Assembly (NCBI GenBank): GCA_002205965.3
Contig: NADL03000128.1
Coordinates: 166,833-230,832, forward strand
Reading direction: 5' to 3'
Origin: Kappaphycus alvarezii
Taxonomy: Eukaryota; Rhodophyta; Florideophyceae; Gigartinales; Solieriaceae
Length of the DNA: 64,000 nt
This document shows positions 55,160 to 64,000 of this stretch, piece after piece; positions within the stretch are counted from its first letter, which is position 1; the number at the start of each line of letters is the position of its first letter. The translations under genes and the position numbers were made by a program. The notes under the pieces are model-generated. The model did no database searches. It had not been told where the DNA came from and saw nothing but the letters and a program-made list of their open reading frames with translations.

Positions 55160-57060
55160 AGCATCATGGCTCAGGCCGTAGGCAAGAAGAATACTTTTAC
55201 TCTTGAGCATCGGCCTTCGAGTGACAACGGCATTTACTGGCTCTCAACACGCAACATGAAAAGGCCCCAACCCACCTGGGAACTACCTACTCCGGTTATT
55301 GTATCCTCTGCAGCAGGCCCCAGCCGCAACTCCAGACTGTTGCGAACTTGCTGGCCCATCTGCGCACGACGCACACGCCACAATCCTAACACGGTCTGCC
55401 CCGCCGCCATGAGATCCACAAACTGCAGAAAAGTCTAGCTCAAATCAGATACTGGTACTGTGCCTGTCATCACAAATATCTCGGCTCCAAAGTACTTGGT
55501 CCGGACCCGCAAGGACTCTACTCGTTCTCGTAGGTCCGCTGCCCTCAGTGTACCGTAGATGCAAGGCCAAGGCAGTACGCCCCGTTGCACAAGTTGCAGT
55601 TGCAGGCGGATGAGCCCCGCCAGTCTTCGGTCCCGTTCCACGCCCGATCGCCGACGATCAACCTCCGCGACCTGCACACACGACTGGACGCGCGTCAGAT
55701 TAGCAACCCTCACCAGGGCACGCTCCGCTCCATGCGCAACCCCTGCCCTGCCATGAGGACATCTTTACGACCTACATTCCTGTGTTGTATCATATCCCCA
55801 CACGATTCCGATCAGCACTGAGTGACTCCCTGTCGGTCGCCATGCATGACGCTGCGTGGGCTTGCGCACACGGACATAATAATGCGGAAGAGAAGCTCTC
55901 TAAAGTTTTTCTTCTTCCTTCAGTGATGCTTTCCAATACATCACCTTCCTCCGGTGCTACCGGTTCGAACCTCGAAACGCAAGTCCAACCGACTAGCGAC
56001 TTAGTAAGAGAAACCGCTCGAATTGGGAATGAAGAACAAATCCAAACCTTATGGAGAACGCACTTCACTAAGGGACCTCCCGAACAGAACGAACTTTAAC
56101 GCCCGGGAACGAAACAGCCAACATCCGTTGTACCATGAGACTAGCCCGCGAAGGAGCATTTGGAAAGCTGCACAGGCTTTAGGATCTCTAGGGTGTTACC
56201 GGCAACTAAATCGGTTTCTGACGCCCTCCGAGCTAAACATCTTCAATCTTCCTGGAGGATGAGGAACACCCCCAACCGCCTTCCGCACCCCCTGACATCT
56301 CAGCGATCACAAAGGATGAGGTTTTGAGAGCAGTTCGCTTTTCAAACCTGGTTCAGACCCGAGACCCGGACTTCGCCTTTACGCCGAAGAGCTTCTACGG
56401 ACACCCACATCTTTGTCGCACGGGAAATCTTGGATTCATTAACAGAACCGCCGAACGCCCTGGCTTCCGGAACGGCTCCTACTGTCCTCGCCTTTTGGAT
56501 CGCTGGAGCCCCACTAACACTTTGCGAAGAAAGACATGACTCCCACCCTATTGCAGTAAGAGAGACTTTGCGATGGTTAATTAGTAGCTGCCTTGCTACA
56601 GAGTCAATGAAAAGGCCGCTACTTACTTCCAGCCTCTTCAGGTTGGTATCACTACAAAGTCGGATATGATGCAGTACTTCACGGTGTTCGACGCATCGTG
56701 ACAAGTTCGGTACATGCTCTGAATATGCGCTCTTGACGGTCGACATGAAGTATGCGTTCAACTGTGCAGCGTGCTTCCTTTTTAATGCAGTCCAGACCTC
56801 TTTCCCCAGTTGCTTCCTTGGGTACTGTATTGCTACAACAACGACCAGTTCCTCTCTGCACGGGATTCGAGACTACACGGAGTGTTGTGGGTACCCAGCA
56901 AGAAGACCCGCTCAGTGGATTTCTTTTAGCTTTTGTATCCCCTTATCGCCCTAAACATCAAAGAGCTACTGTCGGATCCCGACGAGGACAAAGGGTTACC
57001 ACGCTGCTTTTGGAGATTTGGTATCACGAGACTACATTGTAGCCAACAAGAGGGTATATG
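55160..57060 (+). pseudogene. LINE with C2H2 finger and RT (second type)
   Basis: Near the 5' end, in one frame, YCILCSRPQPQLQTVANLL followed by AHLRTTHTP gives a C-x2-C...H-x4-H finger. Then VFLLPSVMLSNTSP, KAAQALGSLGCYRQLNRFL and the RT core follow: LQVGITTKSDMMQYF, LLTVDMKYAFNC (motif A) and SVVGTQQEDPLSGFLLAF (the QQGDP block with G to E). After RVTTLLLEIW the expected LDD region is degraded. Frames change many times. This order (fingers, then RT, no early endonuclease) differs from the RLE family at 3-17 kb. Confidence 0.65.
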
Positions 57061-57779
57061 TGAAATTGACCAATAATTTATCTCTATCTCGGTGTCCTAC
57101 AGGGGGAAATTTGGTGATGTGTAAGAGCGCCTAAAGTCTCAGCTTTATTAAATATGAAATACTGTATGTGGCCGAATGGATCTAGTAGAGGGGAAATTTT
57201 GGGGTGTTTTTAATGCATGAAATAATGGTCAGCTTTTCCATGGGGAGTCGTGATGGTAAAGGCTTACAATGTAAGAAATGCAGGAAGCGTCAACGCTACA
57301 CTACGTGATGCTGAATTGTGGAGCTATTTTTATTGGCACCACAATTTAAATTTATTGTGAATCATCAGGAATTTTTATCTATTTTAGAATGGCACCATTT
57401 TATGCTGAATGCAGTGTGTGATAATTTTATGTTCTACAGTTAGGTTTTTGTATTATATAGGCTATAATTCTTGTATTTATGCTACCAACAAAATATTATC
57501 TGGATGAGTGATTACCTAGAAAATACTGCAATGATTATTGCTAAGCCTGAATCATGTTACTAAAATTACTGTACGGCTTACCTCATTTTTGTAGCAGGTT
57601 CACTCTGGTGTAGATAATAAGTAGCCTAGGCTGTTAAAATATTTCTACATCATCGGGTCATCGTAATATTCCTCTCGATCAGATTCTAAGTCCAATTGTG
57701 GCATTTATTTATTTATTCAAGTTGGAAGCATTTATTTTCTTGGATCTACAATGCATTATTTTCAATACACTCAAGGTAA
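57061..57779. other. AT-rich insert within LINE
   Basis: About 720 bp of AT-rich, non-coding DNA between two parts of the same LINE. It holds two short strings (57102-57125 and 57189-57220) faintly like the micro-element's GGGGAA...TTTTA part, too weak to call. Confidence 0.35.
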
Positions 57780-58297
57780 TCGATGTTCTGTCTTCTCCTG
57801 GGGTCAAACGCCGTAGTCTCCATCTAGCAGTCTCGAAATGCAAATTATGGTGACCCACTGTCCCCTCCGCGTTGGTTCAGTCCGCATACCCCTCCGATAT
57901 GCCGCAGGAATACAGTGCTGGAACTTCTGTTTTGAACGCGCCAATCTGATCCCAAACGTTCATGAAGCAATACTTCCAGGACCATGTACACTCCCTTGAG
58001 CCTTTAATTAACGTTGTCCTGGAAATCGAGGACGCACATGCTTCATTCCAACTACTACGCAGCCAATTAGGGGTTTGTAAAGTGAGATATTTTGCAAGTT
58101 GTGGCGCCCTTCTTTACGCGGAAAGGGGCCGAATATTTCGACAGCTTAATCGAAAACTGCTGCCGCACTTTAGCGGGTGGAATGCTAGACAACTGTATAT
58201 TCAAGGAGCTGCAACTGCCCATTAAGCCACTACAGGAGAAGCAGCCGTCATGTCCACTGCGGCCTTCTCGGTGGCTGGCCTGAAGGTAGCATTTCTT
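57780..58297 (+). pseudogene. C2H2 LINE, RT thumb part
   Basis: Reads SKCKLWWPTVP, TSVLNAPI, then FMKQYFQDHVHSLEPLINVV, IEDAHASFQLLRSQLGVCKV, RYFASCG and, after a shift, KGAEYFDSLIENCCRTLAGG. This matches the post-catalytic region of LINE RTs (KCEVWWP, LGxPIGS, DxxxAFxLLRxCxGxxK, FDxxI). It ends where the copia LTR begins. Confidence 0.55.
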
Positions 58298-58756
58298 TGA
58301 TGACTGGGAATGTGTTACTGATTCTGTTATGGTGGTATATCAGTTGTACCCAAAACTTTACTCAGACTAGATTTAAATACCCTCACGTTGGGCAAAACAC
58401 GAGAGTTGTGGCACAGAAAAACCACCTAACCTGAGCTATTCACGTCGACCCATACCGCCACGAACGTGGTAGGAGACGGTGCTGGCCTCTGAAGATCTCC
58501 ACAACTCAACCTGATTCCCTCTCCGGTAAATCTTGTCCACAGCCTCGAAATATCCATCTCAACCCGGACCTGGCAACGGCTGAGACCTGCTGGTTTCGGA
58601 CTCGGACAAGGAATGCCATCAGAAAGACTGAGACTCATCAACACTGATATGCATTACAACATAAAAATAACTATCAAAACACAGAATAACTATCAAAACA
58701 GAGAATAGCAGTCAAAGTACAGATGCGAGAGAGATTCGCACAAACTGGTGTACTCA
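58298..58756 (-). repeat. 3' LTR of copia element 2
   Basis: About 458 bp, nearly identical to 63128-63581, from TGATGACTGGGAATG to GTGTACTCA. The two LTRs differ at about two dozen positions including small indels, so the insertion is not very recent. Confidence 0.9.
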
Positions 58757-58759
58757 ATA

Positions 58760-59535
58760 TTCCCTCTTGCGGCTCGATCGATCTATTCGTCAGACGCATT
58801 GGTGTCTCGAATTTGGAGACTGTCACGGTTGTTGTCGAACATCAACTTATGCAGAGCGTTCGTAAGAATGTCCGTAGTCATCTTACTTGTGGCTCAGTAT
58901 GTCACGCGAATGATGCCTTCATCCACCTTCTCTTTGACAAAATTGTGCGTAATAGCAACGTGCTTTGCGTGCCTGACACCTTCGTCAGACCAAACAACTG
59001 CACCCTGATTGTCCTCGCGTACTTCAGTGGCGCAAGTATGCTTGCAGTCCAAATCTGAGAGAAGCTGCCTGATCTATATCACGGACTTCGTGCATTCACG
59101 TAATGCGCAGAACTCGGCCTCAGGGGTAGAGAGGGCAACAGATCCCTGCTTGAGAGTCCTCCATGAGACGGGTGAGTTTCCGATCAGAAGCAGAGTACCA
59201 GTGGTTCACTTCCTGTCTGCATAATCACCTGCCCAATTTGAATCACAGTAATCCTTGAGATTGGTCTCTTCCTTCCTCTCAAACCGCAGTCCGAACGCCT
59301 TAGTCCCTTGCAAATACCGCAAAATCCTCTTCAATGCGACCCAATGTACTTGGAGAGGTACTGAAGTAAAACGACAAAGAATGTAAACGGCAGCTGATGT
59401 GTCCGGACGAGTCCTCTTGGAGACAAACAGGAGACAACCAATTAGCTCCTGGTATTGTCCTCAATCAACAGTAGCTCCATTCGCTGATGAAATCTCACGC
59501 ATCGCACCTTCACTCATTGGAGTAGAGACTGGCTT
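58760..59535 (-). pseudogene. copia RNase H (element 2)
   Basis: Minus-strand blocks: LGCLLFVSKRTRPDTSAAVY; LKRILRYLQGTKAFGLRFER; DYCDSNWAGDYADRK (first acidic residue); LSTPEAEFCALRECTKSVI (second); VREDNQGAVVW (third); HAKHVAITHNFVKEKVDEG. The TSKMTTDILTNALHK end matches TKxxxADxLTKxLxK. A stop after ADRK and one after IRVTY break the frame. It would remove RNA from the RNA-DNA hybrid. Confidence 0.8.
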
Positions 59536-60240
59536 TCATGACGACATACTGAAACGTTCGAGTACTTGTGTCACGTAGTGCGCCTGAGAGAGCCAGGCCC
59601 AGGAAGAATCTCTTCTGAACATAGTGCCTAAGAACATGCCAAGTGCGCCGATGTCCTTCACGTCGAGGTGCTTCCTAGTTTCCCTCTTAGCCTGAGACAC
59701 ATCTCTATCGTTTTGCCCAATGAGGACAATGTCATCAACGTACAGCAGGAGCCATACCGATCCTCTGCGGTATAAATAGTGGTCTGAGCGTGTTTGAGTG
59801 AAACCCAAAGTCTTCATTACGGCTCTGCACTTCTCGTACCATAGCCTTGGGGACTGCTTTAGGCCGTAGAGTCCCCGCCGAAGTTTCAGAGTTTCATTCT
59901 ATTTGCATAGATTGAGTCTCTCAGGTGCTTTGATGTGCAGTTCTGCGTTCAATGCACCATGGTAGACAGCTGTACGTACATCCATTTGCTCGATGACGTA
60001 ATCCCTCTTGATTGCAACAGTAAGGCATGTCTTTACAGTGGAGAAATCAACCACTGTGGCAAAAGTGTCGTGAACGTCTCCCTGGAGGTACCCCTTGGCA
60101 ACTAGTCGAGCCTTATATCTCATGACTCTACCCTCAACATCTCTCTTACGCAAGAATAAATCTCGTAGGTAGTTCGCGTACTCCCTCAGGCCGACGCAAC
60201 ACTTACCATGTTCCATGACTACAGAGTGAGGCAAGATCTG
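59536..60240 (-). pseudogene. copia RT (element 2)
   Basis: In two frames: RYKARLVAKGYLQGDVHDTF; DYVIEQMDVRTAVYHGALNA (motif A, with FLxG changed to VYHG); KAPERLNLCK; then KTLGFTQTRSDHYLYRRGS and VWLLLYVDDIVLIGQNDRDV (catalytic YVDD intact); LDVKDIGALGMFLGTMFRRD; LSQAHYVTQVLERFSM. The region between (about 59820-59900) is broken. Copies element RNA into DNA in the family. Confidence 0.85.
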
Positions 60241-60313
60241 AGTCGATAGCCTCCTGCCACGTCATGGCATCATCCTGACTGAGCGCCTGCTTCATCGTAG
60301 TCGGTTCTGGATC

Positions 60314-60967
60314 CTAGGGATTGGATGAATTATGAGTTGAGACTACTGTCATTACGGCTGCAGGAGAGTAGTACTCTGGTGCCTTCCGTTCTCTGCGTGA
60401 ATAACGAGCCCCCTGAGCGTCGTCCTCGTCGAGGGGGAGGTGAGAGAGCAAGTTATGTACCGTATCAGGAGTTAAATCAGCCTCCTCTTCATTTTCTTCA
60501 TCAGCTGTGCCTGCTTCGTCAGGAGTAGATCCGAATGTGGTGTCATCCCCAGCTGCCAATCCTTGACTGCCGGTGCCAGTGCCAGTATTTGGGCTTGGTG
60601 TCTCCTCCTCTTCGGCATTTAAAAGCGTGGGAGCTTTCTCTTCCCTGTTCCAGTCTCGTGCAGGGAACTCCCTTTCAACAAACGTGATGTCCCTTGCCAG
60701 TACCGCCCTGTTTCGTGACGGGATCCACAGCTTGTACTGGCTGCTCTCATAACAAGCAACCAAAATACCAATCTCTGACTTGGGGTCCAGCTTCTTTCGA
60801 AGATTCTTCGGCACGTGATACCATCCGAGATACCCGAAGAACCTCAGGTATCTTGCATCCGGTACTTCCCCTGACATAGCTTCGTGAGAGGATTTAGTCT
60901 TATCCTGTGAACTCGGAAAAAAGTTCCTCAACGTTGCGGAGTTGACCACGGCTTCCGCCAAAAACAC
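60314..60967 (-). pseudogene. Integrase C terminus and linker (element 2)
   Basis: 217 codons. The start continues the integrase: FLAEAVVNSATLRNFFPSSQ, KTKSSHEAMSGEVPDARYLR and FFGYLGWYHVPKNLRKKLDP correspond to the TPxExxxGxxPxxxxLRxFGC and VPKxxRxKLDPK blocks. NRAVLARDITFVEREFPARD follows. The rest is a low-complexity acidic linker. It is split from the integrase core by one stop. Confidence 0.8.
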
Positions 60968-60976
60968 TCGAGAGAG

Positions 60977-61827
60977 CTAAGCGTGCTCCAACATATACCT
61001 AGCCGTCTCAACAATGGTCCTGTTGGTTCTCTCTGCTAAGCTGTTAGAGTTCGGAGAGTATGGTGGTGGCCAAAAATGCTCGATTCCATTCTCGTCGAGG
61101 TAATCCTTCATAGCGACATACTCCGTCCCATTGTCACTCCGCAGACACTTGATGATGCAGTCGAATTTATTTTCTAGCCATGCTTTAAAGAGCTTAAATT
61201 TCTCAAGCACTTGGCTCTTTCTCAAGATTGGTACTACAACCACGTACCCGGAGAAGTCGTCGACAAAGGTCACGAAATACTTTGCTCTAGAGAAGGATTC
61301 TACGGATATTGGCCCGCAAACATCGGAATGAATATCGGACCCCCTCTGCTTTGATCTGTGCGTATTAGTACGCAGAGTATGCCTCGTCTGCTTGCCGCGC
61401 ATGCAGCTTGGACAAACGTCTGATTTCGGGTTTTTCTGTCAAATCCTTTTACCATCCTCCCTAGTCTCAATTTCCTGATTGATTCCGTGTTTGCGTGGCC
61501 GAGCCGACTGTGCCATAGCCCCATGTCCGACCCGCAATCAGCATCTCTCGAACCCACGGCTGAGTAGACAGCTTCATCCCTTGGCAAGGGATATAAGCTG
61601 ACGTGGTAGACCCCTCCGATGGCCTTACCGACAAACTGCGTGATGCCATTCTTCATGCCACTGCAATTGTCCCTTCTGAAATTGACTCGGAACCCGTCCA
61701 TGCATAGACCTGCACATGACAGTAGGTTTTGATGGAGACCTGGGACAAGAAGAACGACTCGAATCAAAAGAGTTCTTCTGTACTCATCTTCTGGAGCAAT
61801 GTACATTCTTGCCCTGAGTTCAGTCAC
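60977..61827 (-). pseudogene. GAG-pre-integrase and integrase core (element 2)
   Basis: In two frames: LLVPGLHQNLLSCAGLCMDG; DMGLWHSRLGHANTESIRKL (H-H zinc ligands); then, shifted, CPSCMRGKQTRH (C-C ligands); SDVCGPISVESFSRAKYFVT and FVDDFSGYV (first Asp); KCLRSDNGTEYVAMKDYL (second Asp); LAERTNRTIVETARYMLEHA (Glu). The D-D-E set is intact; the protein is broken by one frameshift and one stop. Inserts element cDNA into host DNA in the family. Confidence 0.85.
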
Positions 61828-62194
61828 CTTGATGTGTGGCGGACAGTACCCTTCCGTCCCCGAGCACTATGCTGAGCCTCTCAATTTCCACTATTCCTTC
61901 CAACCAATCCGCATCTGATACCATGTGGTTGGATGCTCCGGAGTCCAGCAAGAACGTGTGCATGTCGCAGTCACGTGTAGTGGCCCTCCCTGCTCCCAAG
62001 AAGATTGCTTCATTTCCGCAGTTGCGGTCGGATTCATCTACTGCCCATTCAATATCTGTGCCGCAAGTGGGCCGACAGTCAGATCCGGATCTGACCTCAG
62101 TGCTTTGCGCAGTGAGAAGCCGGGCAGAGTGAGCTGCCCCGTCCTGAATTATCCCTCTTGTCGATCTCGTCGACGAAATTGACTTTTCTGCCAC
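61820..62194 (-). pseudogene. Protease and zinc knuckle region (element 2)
   Basis: The frame has MHTFLLDSGASNHMVSDADW, the DSGAS active-site loop of copia proteases, and LSIVLGDGRVLSATHQGD. Just upstream, in another frame, CFGCNRIVHLKRNCPNKRA is a CxxCxxxxHxxxxC knuckle (about 62205-62255). Cuts the polyprotein in the family. Confidence 0.8.
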
Positions 62195-62230
62195 CTGCCC
62201 TCTTGTTCGGGCAGTTCCTTTTGAGGTGAA

Positions 62231-62948
62231 CTATTCTGTTGCAGCCGAAGCATCTGCGCCTTTCCGGTCTCCCGCCTCCTTGGCTTGCTTGTCGACCTCC
62301 CCTCTACTCCTGAAATCAGCCGTCAGGGTGTGACCATGGTCCTCACCGCGGAGTTTGCTTCCTCCTCCACGCATCAGTTGCTCCTCATACTCTTGCAGGA
62401 GTGTGGATATCACCGTTTCACAATTAAGAGATCCTGCCCTAGTCTGCAGCGATGCAATGACTGGTCCAAACGGGGACGACTTCTTGTCTCCGAAAGCTGC
62501 TAAAAGCATAGCAACTTGAAGGTCTTCTGCGACCTTACTGTCCTTTGCCTCCAATCGGTTGGAGGTCTGCTCAAAGGCGTCCACAAAGTCTTTTATGGAC
62601 TCCCGCCGTAGCTCATCGCCGAAAGCCTTGTCTGGAGCTGTACCTTGGTGGCTGTTTACACACAGCGTACCTGTCCTGAAGCTTCTTCCACATTACGTAC
62701 GTATTTCCTTTCACTGCCAGGCACATTTGCAGAGGGCGATTACCGAGTCCTTGAATCAAGACTGCCCTAGCAGTAGCAACATCCCTGCGATCCTCCGCAC
62801 TTATCTCTCCTTCCTGACTGAGAACGTCTTTCTGGATCATGCGAAGCACCGAATTTGCCTCCAGTGCTGCTTAAGTCCGCGCACACCACAGCTGGAAATC
62901 CTTGGCAGGACGGCCGTGGAACTTGTACACCTTCTTGTATTGTTCCAT
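62231..62948 (-). pseudogene. gag (element 2)
   Basis: ATG at 62948 gives MEQYKKVYKFHGRPAKDFQL with WCART, then a stop. It resumes as LRMIQKDVLSQEGEISAEDR, GLGNRPLQMCLAVKGNTYVM, WKKLQDRY and, shifted, KDFVDAFEQTSNRLEAK-like sequence, VAEDLQVAMLLAAFGDKKSS and LLQEYEEQLM. This is the UBN2/copia gag layout (WxxLxxxY; LLxxLPxxY-like). Packages element RNA in the family. Confidence 0.8.
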
Positions 62949-63108
62949 AACAGAACAAAATGAAAGAAAACACAAGTCCTTAAAACTGTCGACGAAGGTC
63001 AGACAGTCACCTACCAGTTTTTAGTCAGACAGGGAGATAGAGGAGGGAAGAAGAAAAGGGTGAAGTGACGGTTGGGGCGGGGAAGGGAGTCGTTTAGGTC
63101 GATGGGTA

Positions 63109-63124
63109 GTCTGGGTCCATAACC
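63109..63124 (-). promoter_or_regulatory. Primer binding site (initiator tRNA-Met half)
   Basis: On the minus strand GGTTATGGACCCAGAC lies three bases after the 5' LTR. It matches the type of site known for Drosophila copia, which pairs with the anticodon arm of initiator methionine tRNA rather than the tRNA 3' end. Recognised from memory of that motif. Confidence 0.65.
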
Positions 63125-63127
63125 TTT

Positions 63128-63581
63128 TGATGACTGGGAATGGGTTACTGATTCTGTTATGGTGGTATACCAGTTGTACCCAACACTTTACTCAGACTAG
63201 ATTTAAATACCCTCACGTTGGGCAAAACACGAGAGTTGTGGCACAGAAAAACCACCTAACCTGAGCTATTCACGTCGACCCATACCGCCACGAACGTGGT
63301 AGGAGACGGTGCTGGCCTCTGAAGATCTCCACAACTCAACCTGATTCCCTCTCCGGTAAATCTTGTCCACAGCCTCGAAATATCCATCTCAATCCGGACC
63401 TGGCAACGGCTGAGACCTTCTGGTTTCGGACTCGGACAAGGGATGCCTTCAGAAAGACTGAGAATCATCAACACTGATATACATTACAATAAAATAACTA
63501 TCAAAACACAATAACTATCAAAACAGAGAATAGCAGTCAAAATACAGATGCGAGAGATATTCGCACAAACTGATGTACTCG
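63128..63581 (-). repeat. 5' LTR of copia element 2
   Basis: About 453 bp matching 58298-58756. The + strand starts TGATGACTGGGAATG and ends TGATGTACTCG. The terminal CA of the partner reads CG here. Confidence 0.9.
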
Positions 63582-63662
63582 ACAATTTTAGGGAGCGTAG
63601 TTCCTTCCCCATTGCCGTGTCGGTGTACCGTTTTTAAGTCGATTGTGGTTGTCGGGAAAACC

Positions 63663-63714
63663 ATGGGATAGATCGGATATATCTTCCAAAAGTAAAACAC
63701 CTAAACGTTCCCCC
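63663..63714 (-). mobile_element. Micro-element copy o (full length)
   Basis: ATGGGATAGATCGGATATA, then TCTTCCAAAAGTAAAACAC and CTAAACGTTCCCCC. One of the best-preserved copies. Flanks AAAACC and TACAGG do not match. Confidence 0.85.
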
Positions 63715-64000
63715 TACAGGAGGAGTGGACCTTGGAATCGGCCTCTCCTTCGCGCGAGATGTCGCCACCGCTTGGCTCTTGCGTCTAGTGCCGGGTCGCA
63801 GCAGTTATGCGAGAAGTCTTTGCCGTCCTGTGTTCAAGACCTGACGTAGTACGAGGATGCTAAGCCGCCTTTACCACATGGGGAGCCTCTTGTCGACCAG
63901 CAGAACGAATTCCGTTTAGCGAATTCTGCTTCTCCAGCCCACCATCGCCGAAGAAGCTAACAGATTCAATTCATGTGGCTGCGCAAGGCCTTGCCGCTCG
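63715..64000 (+). other. Possible continuation of the C2H2 LINE
   Basis: Shifted frames show VDLGIGLSFARDVATAWLL, then LASSAGSQQLCEKSLPSCVQ and NEFRLANSASPAHH. These look like the GGLGxRxAxxxAxAAYLASxxxS region of LINE RTs, and would match the LINE that stops at 58297. If so, copia element 2 split it. Weak, by pattern only. Confidence 0.3.

Larger units (their letters stand above)
58298..63581 (-). mobile_element. Ty1/copia retrotransposon 2 (5.3 kb)
   Basis: LTRs of about 455 bp enclose gag, protease, integrase, RT and RNase H on the minus strand, the canonical copia order. A primer-binding site lies beside the 5' LTR. Several stops and frameshifts make this copy inactive. It inserted in or next to a LINE, parts of which precede the left LTR. 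No clear 5-bp target duplication was found. Protein blocks are those of classical copia, unlike element 1. Confidence 0.9.

Noticed and set aside
57102-57220. Two degenerate micro-elements
   Set aside because: Matches are limited to a G-rich start and a T-rich stretch in AT-rich DNA.
1220-63714. Micro-elements as introners (mobile introns)
   Set aside because: Edges lack GT...AG, the insert in the LINE frame adds a stop, and orientation relative to the LINE coding strand is mixed (copies b and c are opposite within one fragment). Splicing data could still overturn this.
1-64000. CRISPR array
   Set aside because: The micro-elements are similar in length to CRISPR repeats, but spacing is irregular, both orientations occur, and the surroundings are eukaryotic transposons.

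Overview
The window looks like nuclear DNA of a red alga (Rhodophyta, probably a florideophyte). The clearest clue is a decayed insert of mitochondrial sdhB at about 24.66-25.16 kb. Two conserved tryptophans in it are written TGA, which fits the red-algal mitochondrial code, and sdhB is mitochondrially encoded in red algae. Species cannot be fixed from this sequence alone. I found no intact housekeeping gene and no clear tRNA or rRNA gene. Nearly everything recognisable is mobile-element sequence, mostly broken.

Layout: 0.1-0.6 kb and 32.6-33.0 kb hold two copies of a 446-bp inverted-repeat MITE. 0.7-2.1 kb has a 30-bp minisatellite and a decayed gene related to one at 12.3-12.6 kb. 2.2-6.0 kb holds fragments of a LINE-like element with reverse transcriptase (RT), zinc knuckle and restriction-like endonuclease (RLE). 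6.17-10.65 kb is a DIRS-like (tyrosine-recombinase) retrotransposon with 271-bp direct repeats. 12.9-17.7 kb has two more RT/RLE elements head to head. 20.2-21.9 kb is a hAT transposase pseudogene. 25.2 and 28.5 kb carry two copies of an unknown acidic-protein gene. 35.6-39.4 kb is an AT-rich copia-like relic and 41.2-42.1 kb a gypsy-like relic. 45.0-46.2 kb is a PIF/Harbinger-like transposase. 46.4-47.1 kb is a SANT/DUF6818-like gene. 48.76-54.66 kb is an LTR-bounded copia-like element interrupted by about 1 kb of hairpin-dense DNA. 55.2-58.3 kb is a second type of LINE with C2H2 fingers. 58.30-63.58 kb is a nearly complete Ty1/copia element inserted in or beside that LINE.

The most novel signal is a 43-55 bp micro-element found at least 13 times, in both orientations. 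Alignment to paralogous LINE copies inside this window shows clean insertions. One has a perfect 8-bp target-site duplication, and others have 5-7 bp duplications. Its ends carry only a 4-5 bp imperfect inverted repeat, which would make it an exceptionally small non-autonomous transposon.

The second novel signal is the hairpin-dense block at 49.5-50.3 kb. At least fourteen short, mostly perfect stem-loops, several with RNA-type tetraloops (GCGA, GCAA, TTCG), are packed into about 780 bp inside the copia RNase H region.
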